Part shown: in pieces, positions 55,840 through 64,000 of the stretch | Position numbering within the stretch: the first letter of the stretch is position 1 | Layout: each line of letters opens with the position of its first letter | DNA from: Phyllostachys edulis | Lineage: Eukaryota; Streptophyta; Magnoliopsida; Poales; Poaceae | NCBI GenBank assembly: GCA_036346405.1 | Contig: CM070568.1 | Span: 34,816,820 to 34,880,819 of the forward strand | Length of the DNA stretch: 64,000 bases | Direction: 5' to 3' | The notes under the pieces: generated by a model | The model's database searches: none | What the model saw: the letters and a program-made list of their open reading frames with translations, nothing else | Told to the model about the DNA's origin: nothing | Position numbers and translations under genes: made by a program

Positions 55840-58800
55840 ATGGCGACGACGGTGCGATTCTTGCGGAAGACGCTGCGAGCAAACGAGGTACTCGGATCGA
55901 AGCTACTAGCTCTTAATCACTATTCATGAGATGCTGTTTCCCCCTTTATTGTGTGTGTTCGTGTGTGTTTTTCTCTGATTCTTTGGGGCCATTGGGGGGA
56001 TTTTGTGGGTGCTTCTTCCCCTGTTTCTTGATCCTTCTTGCCTTGGTAAAGATTGGGTCTTCCTGACGCAGTTTTAGGAGAGATTTACATGATTTATTGA
56101 AGTGCCAATCGTTGTATAGGTTTGTTTGTTCGCCAAAGGCGCGGCGGCTTGGTTCTTGACCTTAGTTGCGTCCTAGCAAACATTTAGCCGTTTATTCGAT
56201 GTGTTGGGTTGAGGAGAAGCAGCATAAAGATGGGAGTCTAGGAGTCAGTTCGGTTTGTTTCATCCTCGATAGGCTTTTCTGTGGATTGGATTTAAAGTTA
56301 GCATGGTATCTGGATTGGACTGGGAGTAGCTTAAAGCTCGAAGGTAGTACTTTAAGTATAATTATGTACTTAGTATAATTAGTACCCTTTATTCTCGGTG
56401 ATTAGCTAGATGCTCGCGTGGCTGGATTAGTATTAGCTTAGAGGTGAGAGAGAGGTGGTTAGTTTTGTCCTCCTTTATAGCGCTGTTTGCATCCCATTGT
56501 CAGCTTAATCAGAGTGCAATTACAAGTATCCAAAGATTGGATTTTGTGCGTGATTATAGGTGTCCAAGCTCCAATTGCTGTTAACTATAGGTTTGCTTTC
56601 TGATGGGAAGTGACAAATTCTTCTCACAATGCATTTGTCTTTTTAACCTTAATCCTTGGGTTTAGTATCAGCAATTAGTTGGTATGAATATCAAGCAAAT
56701 ATCTATAGTTGGTATGAATATAAAGCAAATATCTCTAAATGTTGGTGTTCTCTTAATGTTGTGTACCTTAGAATGACATTTTACTCAAAGGTTTGAATTG
56801 TGATTCATCTGTTTCTTGTAATGCTGCAAGCAGATAGCGTCTCGGTTTTTATCTACTTCTCACAATTTAGTTGCACGTGTTGCTTACACCACCGGAGGAA
56901 TAGTCGATGTCGGCCAACCAACATCCAAATCTCATCCTGAGGTACTACCTTCTTCCTTGACTGGTTTGGTTCCACAATTGCATTTGATGGTGGTTCCAAG
57001 TGTTGCAGGCTTGGTACCATTTTGATTTCTCTTTTTTACTTTGGTATTTAGACAATGTTAGTAGTTACCTAGTGCTTCTCCAGGGATGTAGGTGGGATCT
57101 AGTTCTTCAAGTATATTTAAGGCCTCTGATTTCCAAACGCTGTAATATGTTGCCTTTTATATTTTTCGGTATCTAGGTGATGCAACTCACTTTGTACATG
57201 ATATAATGATAATACTCATTTTATTATAAAAAATTGAATTTTTTATATAAGAGTTCCAACACAACCACTAGAGCAACATAACATGCACATCTACCATTAT
57301 CACTTTCCATACACTCTTTAGAGATATTACCATTTTGTGGTCCTGTTGTGCCTAGCTAAAGCTAGGGCCAGAGCCAGAGCCAGAGCTAGAGCCAGAGTAG
57401 ACCATAGTCATCAGGAACGTGGGTCGACCGAGTCGAGGAACATGGTCACGGGTCGAGGAATGCCACTTTTTCCTCTAAATTACATAGGAATGATGTATCA
57501 TGTTCTACGACTCGTACCTGGTTCGATGAATCTGGTACGTGAAACGCGGCATCATGGGCCAGGCAACCAGTTCTATTTCAAGATGAACTCTTAGCCATAA
57601 GCCCCTCATAGAGAAGTTGAAGTTGGGGTGGAAGGTTGTGATCATGGTTATAATTTTGTAGAGTTTATAAGCTGGATTTACCCAAACTACTTTAGGATTT
57701 ATCAAAAAAAAAAAACTAATTTGTTTAGCTTATAAGCTATGAGCTCAATAAACTGCCTACACAGTAAGCCTCATTCAGCCAAACAGGCCCATACCTATTG
57801 CCTTGCCATTCACGAAAATACACGTTATCTGTGCTATTTTTTGTTGCCGTTACTCTTTTATTTTTGCATTTGTCAAAATAATTCCTTTTTAATATTTCTT
57901 AAACATTGTATATGAACCAGTTGTTAGCTGATGGGGAGATTACACCAGGCATCACAAGTGAGGAGTACATATCTAGAAGAAAAAGGCTTTTGGAGGTTCT
58001 GCCGGAAAAGAGCTTGGCCATCATTGCCTCTGCAGATCAGCAGATGATGACTGATGTAGTGCCATACCCATTCAGACAGAATGGTGATTACCTGTACATT
58101 ACAGGATGTACACAACCCGGCGGTGTAGCAGTTTTGAGTGAGGAAGCTGGTTTATGCATGTTCATGCCAGATACAAGTAAGGAGGTAGTGATCTGTTAGC
58201 CTGTTGCCGGATCAATACCTTTTCTAATTAAGCCATACCATTCTTATGAATGTGGTCACGTTCCAGGATGTAGTTTGGCAAGGTCAGACTGCTGGAGTTG
58301 AGGCAGCTGTGGATTTCTTGAAAGCAGATAAATCATTTCCACTTAGTCAGATGCAAAAGGTCAGATCTCAGGGTTTCTTTCGGCATCTTTTTGTTTCATC
58401 ACTTTTGAGTTTTGAGCGCTAGCTGTTGCATCCTGATTGTTACCTTCCTGCTACTACTAGTGATACTACTTTGTTATCTGTTGATTACTGAATGCTTCTC
58501 AATTGACACCGCTACTATTAAAATGCAGATCCTTCCTGAAATGATTGAGCAATCAAAAGTGGTGTATCACAATGTTAAGACATCTTCATCTTGTTATAGG
58601 AACTTGGATACCTTCCGTAGAGCATCACTCAACAACAAAGTAAAAGATCTTACATATTACACTGATGAATTGCGGTGGATCAAGTCAAAATCGGAAATTA
58701 GGTTGATGAGGGAATCAGCATCTATTGTTTCTCAGGTATTTGGTTTAACTTTTGTTTTAGCCATCACATTCTTAGGCATCTATTGAGTCTTACTTTCTCA

Positions 58801-61388
58801 ATTGACCCTTGGAGAGAATTTGCTGAATTGTGTTTGATATTCCTGTAGAGAAACATCGGTCAAACTGCTAGGTCATATATCTAAAATAGGAACTGGGGCA
58901 CAGCTGTTTGGGGGAGGGGTATATTACAGGTGGGTTGTGCGGGGTTGATACTGGGCCAGTGTGCTGCTAGAGGACTAGACATAATACCTTTTGCCAATGA
59001 GAAAAACTTTTCTGAGACTGCCAATGAGATAACTGATGTTGAGGAAAGTACAGTCTTTTTTGGGTTTGGTAAACATTCCTCAACTGTTCATCTGCCCCCT
59101 TAGCTGGCCCCATAACCCAGGTGAATGCACTCAGCGACACCCCACATACCCTCACCCCCCTCCTTAACACACGGCAATTTATACCGTTGTTTGAGATCCC
59201 AACGAGATTCCCTAAAAATAGCTCTATTGATATATTGCATCTAGAATTTCTAGTTCAAGTTGGCAATATACAACCAACAAGCTAGAACACTAAGACCAAG
59301 CGACTTAATTTTGCAAGTCATACTGTACAAGCGATATAACAGTTGGCTTAAAGATGTGCGCACCATGCCTCTTTTTTTTTCCTGATTACTGACACTATAT
59401 TCTTTCTACTTGGCCAGTCTCTTTTGCAGACAATGTTGTTCTCAAGGACCCACAGGGAGGAAAGCCAGTTAGCAGCTAAGATTGAGTATGAGTGCAAAAG
59501 GAGAGGTGCTCAAAGAATGGCGTAAGCATTTTTTCTGTTCACTGTATATTCTCGTTATCCATCTACAGCACTGCGTTGCATCTGAGATATTGCTAGCATG
59601 ATCCTGTATTAATTCATTTTGTTAATTGATTACTGACAACACTTGTTCTATAAGTCCATATGGATGAGCAATATGAATTCATATTGAATTAAGGAACTCA
59701 CTGTTCTTTTTTGATGAAGCAAGGAGCCATGCTCAGATGATTTTCCTTTTCTTTTCTTTTCTTTTTTTGCCATAATCTTAGGTTCCATCCTGTAGTCGGT
59801 GGTGGAGCAAATGGCAGTGTTATACACTACTCAAGAAATGATAGAAGGGTACACAGACTTTTTCTCTTGTTGCACATATCAGAGGTACCTTCTTGTAAAG
59901 TTGATTTTAGCTGTTTCACAGATAAAAACAGGTGAACTTCTGCTTATGGATGTTGGCTGTGAGTATCATGGGTACCTTAGCGATCTGACTCGAACATGGC
60001 CACCCTGTGGCAGCTTTTCACCTGCTCAGGTAAATCTTCAACTTTTATTGTTTATTATTTATTTATATGCAAGACTTGTATACTACAGAAAACGTTGCTT
60101 TTGTTTGGACTTTTCAAGACTTGAGTTCACAGTTTTAATCCTCACATTGACCCCAGGAAGAACTGTACAGCCTAATACTGGAAACAAATAAGGAATGCAT
60201 AAAGCTTTGTAAACCAGGCACAAGCATTAATGAGATACACAATCATTCGGTATATCTTCATTACCGATTCTAATTTATTTTTTGTTATAAGTACACATTT
60301 TAAATTGCATAAAATTTCGAAAGATCCATGTTTCAACTCTTGTACGGGCAGGTCAAGATGTTGATAAAGGGATTCCAAGAACTTGGAATTTTGGAGAAGG
60401 GAAAATCTATCCAATATAATTATTTGAATCCAACTGCAATAGGTTCATTATCTATCTGCCTCTTCATTAGATCTGGCCTTCAATGCAAGGGATTGGGCTC
60501 TGGGGGCCAACTTAACCGTTTGTTTCCCTGGTTTCCAGGTCATTCGTTAGGAATGGATATTCATGACTCCGTAACACTCAGCAAGGACAAACCCTTGGAG
60601 CCAGGCGTTGTGAGTAGAAGTTTTATTCCTTCCTGACTAGTTAATTTAACCTTTGTGATAGTGATTATGCTCTGCTTGCACATGGATACATCCGCCAGCT
60701 GGCCTCTGTCTTGTACAGTTTACATGAAAAGCACTGTGTTGACCAAATTTAGTGTAGTCGCTATAACCAACTAACCAGGGATCACGTAACTGGTACCGGG
60801 GACCTTCCCGCTGGCTGGCCGGGACCGGTAACCGGCCAAACCGGGTTTTTTTCGGATGAAATTCGTTTGAATTTGCTTAAAAACCAGCCGAAATTCAAAA
60901 TTCAAAATTGCAAAACCCGGAAAAACCTGCTGGGATTTTGGATCCCAGCCCCCGGCCGGTAACCGGCGGTTACCTGCCGGGAATTTACTCCCTACAAACT
61001 ATTCCATTTTGCGTCATTTCAAGTTCTAACACTGACAAGAGATCCCGCATTTGTACAGATAATAACCATTGAACCTGGGATTTACATCCCACCGGTCCCA
61101 ATTCTGAACGAGAAGGCGCCAGACAGGTACCGCGGCATCGGAATTAGGATCGAGGATGAGGTCCTCATCACCGAGTCCGGTCACGAGGTATCACTCTAAT
61201 CACTCACCCTGTACAGCTTGGATATTGGGAAGGTAAATGTTGCCATCAGGAATTGAAGATCATCCTGGCCTTGGTTGCAGGTCTTGACGGCGTCGGTGCC
61301 GAAGGAGGTACCCCACATAACCACCCTGATGAACATGGGCAGTAACTCCATGATGGAAACCCCTGAGCTGAGAGCTGCCTGCAGTTGA
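55840..61388 (+). CDS. ICP55: intermediate cleaving peptidase 55-type M24 aminopeptidase, 13 exons
   Basis: Exons (all GT-AG): 55840-55887, 56834-56941, 57921-58184, 58267-58359, 58529-58735, 59418-59521, 59782-59848, 59922-60029, 60157-60249, 60352-60442, 60539-60609, 61059-61187 and 61281-61388. They join without a stop to 496 codons. Residues 1-45 are a basic, Ser-rich mitochondrial presequence. About 65-215 is the creatinase-like N-domain (PYPFRQNGDYLYITG). The M24 pita-bread domain follows, with the five metal ligands D307 (LMDVG), D318 (SDLTRT), H396 (HSLGMDIHD), E423 (TIEPGIY) and E450 (RIED). ICP55 and its relative XPNPEP3 remove one residue from mitochondrial preproteins after the main processing peptidase. 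The length matches that family. Exon 6 could alternatively start 12 nt later (59430). It is apparently intact. Confidence 0.93.
57358..57396. repeat. (CCAGAG)n microsatellite in intron 2 of the aminopeptidase gene
   Basis: Five to six slightly degenerate GCCAGA/GCTAGA hexamers. Confidence 0.85.
60779..61005. mobile_element. possible CCGG-rich MITE in intron 11 of the aminopeptidase gene
   Basis: A GC-rich block begins AGGGATCACGTAACTGGTAC and ends with the reverse complement of AGGGAGTAAATTCCCGG. It has many GGTAACCGG/CCGGTTACC words and a palindromic core around 'aaattcaaaattcaaaattg'. It contrasts with the AT-rich intron around it. A hAT-like MITE is a guess; no clear target duplication. 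Confidence 0.4.
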
Positions 61389-62670
61389 GCTGCTCAGAAT
61401 TTCAGAAATCCTGGCCAGACCCTCCCTCTTCCACCAAAGATGTCATATGGACGCCCCATTTGCATTCATTCTTGTGAAAGATGTGAGGTGAATAAGGACT
61501 AGGCCTCACTTGGGGCAGGTTTATATGAACCGGAAGTGCTCTAAGAACCGAAACCAGGGCGGTTCACGGTTTTCGGCGGTTTTAGCCAAAAAATTGCAAT
61601 TTTCCTTTTCTTCTTCTTCAAGAATTGAACGTTGGAACATACCTTAGAAGCAATAGTATAGCTATTTGTATGGAACAAGCAATCAAATTGGGTTTTGGAA
61701 CCCTGCCTTTGGGCGCTGCGTTGTGCTGCATGATATAACCATCACGGAAAATATTTTTTGCAAATTGCTTTGTTAAAAAAAAAGCAATGGTGTAAGTCAC
61801 TGCCGCCATTAGTGCCATCTCTGTACAGTTATGCGTCAGCTTTTACACAGTTAACCGTCGTCATCAGGCGTGGTTCGCCGAAAGAAATCCGGAGGCCATG
61901 CCGTGACCACGCGAACACAGAGAGGATGAGATCAAGCTGTGAGAAAATGGCGGGTGAAGAAGAGAAAGGCAGCCATGAATGTGCCTCTGCCTTTGTTAGG
62001 TTCTGCTGCGCTGTGTGAGCAGGAGACCATCATGGATGGATCGAACTTGGAGACGAAGACGAGAGCAGCAGCACACGTCTGCGTCTTCGTGCTCGTGCTG
62101 TCGTGCGCGGAAACCCCATGCGCCTTTGTTCCGCTCATCTCAACCGTCCATCTCTTTCTCAGCAACGGCAGGTGCCGTCTGAGCTGGAGGCAGAGGATAC
62201 AGGCGAACCCAAACTTTCAGGAGGTGAAACCGGAACCGGACGCCACCCCTGCCTGGCTGAACCTTCTGCTGCTGATCATCATCGGTGGCCAGATGCAGCA
62301 ATAACCAAGCGGTTTTCCAAGTAGTAGCTAGGCACAGGAAACAGAGCGGATAATTTTCGACAGACAGACAGAAAGCTTACGGAGCAAACACGAAAGAGTT
62401 AAATGGTTATCCGGCACTATTTGCATCCGATTCCGATTCCGACTTCGAGGAAAGAATACGTAATAGGATAGAAGATAAACGATATTCGTCCGTATGTATC
62501 AGTATATCAGGTGGTATGAGGAAAGTCTGTTGTCACTTCATTTAGGAACATGATAACAGATAGATGGGTTGCTGCAGCAGGTACGGGATACTGAGTGTTT
62601 TTCTTTCAACATATCAGTGATTCTCTCTATGTTCACTCTGATTGCATCGCTACTATCCAATGTCCTGTGT
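61389..62670. other. 3' flank of the aminopeptidase gene, no further gene recognised
   Basis: The first part is the gene's 3' untranslated region. The stretch 61930-62330 is GC-richer with overlapping open frames in two registers on the plus strand and one on the minus strand. None has recognisable domains, so I do not call a gene. 62400-62520 contains hAT-MITE-like 'gatattcgtccg' words. Confidence 0.45.
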
Positions 62671-62834
62671 AGGGGTGCAAAAGAAGCGGATAATATCTGT
62701 CCGATTGACCGACCGAAGACTCACGAATGTGATAAAGAAATAGGTATCCGATACTATCCGTATCTAACTCTGACTCTAAGATAAAAAACAGAGTATAATA
62801 CAAAATAAATGATATTCGATCCGATTGCTCCCCT
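62671..62834. mobile_element. hAT-type MITE
   Basis: Ends AGGGGTGCAAAAGAAGCGG and (other strand) AGGGGAGCAATCGGATCG, with CGGATAATATC and CGATCGAATATC-like inner parts, form imperfect inverted repeats about 25 bp long. The AGGGGTGCAAA start is common in plant hAT-related MITEs. The core has no coding region. Confidence 0.55.
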
Positions 62835-64000
62835 AGCTAGGCACATGGATGGATGGTCCAGGCGCAACATGTGTAGTAAAGAAACTGGTCGAGTGCAGAG
62901 AAGCGCAAGTACCATATGGTCAAAGTCTTAACCATGCAGCGCCTCACATTGAATTGGCTGCCTACTCTGGTTCGGTAGGAGTATGATCACGGAGAGCACG
63001 GGCGCATTTGACACGGCGATGCAGCGCCGTGCCATCCTCCCACGCGCCCGGCCGTCGGGTCGGAAATGAACGGTCCAGATCGTTTCAAGATACCGCATCG
63101 GTGGCACTGTAGGGATCCATCTGCAACGTTGAACTTCGATCTGCCTGTCGGGATATCGAAGAGAAAAAAAAAGGCACGGTACTGTGACCAAGTTTATCAA
63201 TTTTATTTTTGTGTCGGCTGGAATGGTCGAAACATGTCATATCGGTACAAAAAACGATGCACAACATAACATGCTTAATCTCGTACCAGTCTCAATACTG
63301 GCCATTCCGGCAATTTCGGCACCAGGCATAATTGAAGTGATCTCTCCTTCGAATCAAGTCGGAAGACCCAGTCCAATACTATTTATTCGATAAATGAAAT
63401 TAAACTAGACTATGATAAAACATATGAAATTATAAACTCGTATTGTATTACTTAACCGTACGACTTTTGTGTTTATGAACTCATTGAACTGTGCCAATTT
63501 TAATTCTATGGTTACGTATTTGAAGTGAGATTACAATTGAAATTACGCGTAAATATAATTACATATATATTTATGAATAAATATAAATTACTATATTAAA
63601 ATCCGGAACAGACAAAAAAAACATTCAATGCTATGGTTGGTCGAGAGCTCCTGGTTGGAACAGTGCTCGAATTTGCAAGTTTGCAACACCAGGGAGCTGT
63701 CAGAGAAGAAGCAGCATTTGTGGACAAAACTTGCTGCCATTAGCAAAGCCTTTAAGGCGCGCACCGGCCTCCGTTACTCCTCCCAACCAACTACGCCCAC
63801 TAATGGCTTGACAGGTGGACGGCCGATGGCGCTGCCGCCAAGCCTTCGCGACCGTCCGATCAGGAATCAATGCTCCGGAGTATACCGGTCCGGACAGGTC
63901 GCATGCACCTCGCGTGTGCGCTCGGTGTGGAATTAATTAATTAGATTGGATCCCTAACCAACTGTGCCTATTCATGGCGACGGGTTAGAGGATGTAGGAC
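62835..64000. other. intergenic, no gene recognised
   Basis: No supportable feature. The frame at 63628-63936 is open for 102 codons but has no recognisable similarity and no codon-use or splice support. The terminal GC-richer part could be the upstream region of a gene outside the window. Confidence 0.4.

Noticed and set aside
61939..62324. 121- and 73-codon frames downstream of the aminopeptidase gene
   Set aside because: They overlap in different registers with no recognisable motif, no splice support and no conserved composition.

Overview
The window is nuclear DNA from a grass. The signs are intron-rich plant genes with GC-rich first exons, a dispersed nuclear tRNA gene, and retrotransposon types typical of Poaceae: a Sirevirus-type copia element with AGGGGGAG tracts, a Tat-type gypsy fragment with an antisense ORF of the 'putative gypsy type transposon' class, and MULEs linked to plant mobile domain (PMD) genes. 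I cannot name the species. Three host loci look intact. They are a tRNA-Gly(UCC) at the left edge (minus), a five-exon plastid-type ribosomal protein bS6 family gene at 5.1-7.8 kb (minus, 310 codons), and a thirteen-exon M24 aminopeptidase at 55.8-61.4 kb (plus, 496 codons, ICP55 type). A fourth, a rhodanese-domain gene of the STR8 type at 41.2-46.0 kb (plus), is a pseudogene.

Layout. 0-5 kb: tRNA, then two small related minus-strand LTR elements. One carries a 400-bp insertion with a 10-bp target duplication. The other is bracketed by 156-bp direct repeats. 5-8 kb: bS6 gene and its promoter with four TGGGCY boxes. 8-9.3 kb: three stacked terminal-inverted-repeat elements, one holding a GRF-type zinc finger fragment. 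9.3-31.3 kb: one MULE (MULE-A, minus strand) whose transposase gene was split by a 12.9-kb Sirevirus (11184-24078, 5-bp target duplication TCTGC) and by a 5.6-kb Tat-type gypsy fragment (about 24930-30545). 31.36-41.03 kb: a complete chromovirus-type gypsy element on the minus strand (target duplication ATTTT) with about 4 kb of non-coding repeat-rich DNA near its 3' end.

41.0-46.0 kb: the STR8 pseudogene, split by a 3.4-kb copia derivative without integrase or reverse transcriptase (target duplication AACAC). 46.1-53.5 kb: a second MULE region (plus strand). It carries a decayed PMD gene, a GRF-finger-like gene, a 3'-end segment homologous to the end of MULE-A, and then the 5' part of a second MULE transposase copy. 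54.9-55.1 kb: a 133-bp near-palindrome built from the same terminal motif. 55.8-61.4 kb: the aminopeptidase gene. 61.4-64 kb: no gene seen, some MITE remains.

The intact genes are unrelated housekeeping functions: tRNA, organellar translation and mitochondrial protein maturation. The intervening 46 kb is almost entirely nested mobile DNA, and nearly all element reading frames carry stops or frameshifts. The order of insertion can be read from the nesting: MULE-A first, the Sirevirus and Tat-type element into it, the chromovirus just outside its right end, and the copia element into the STR8 remnant.
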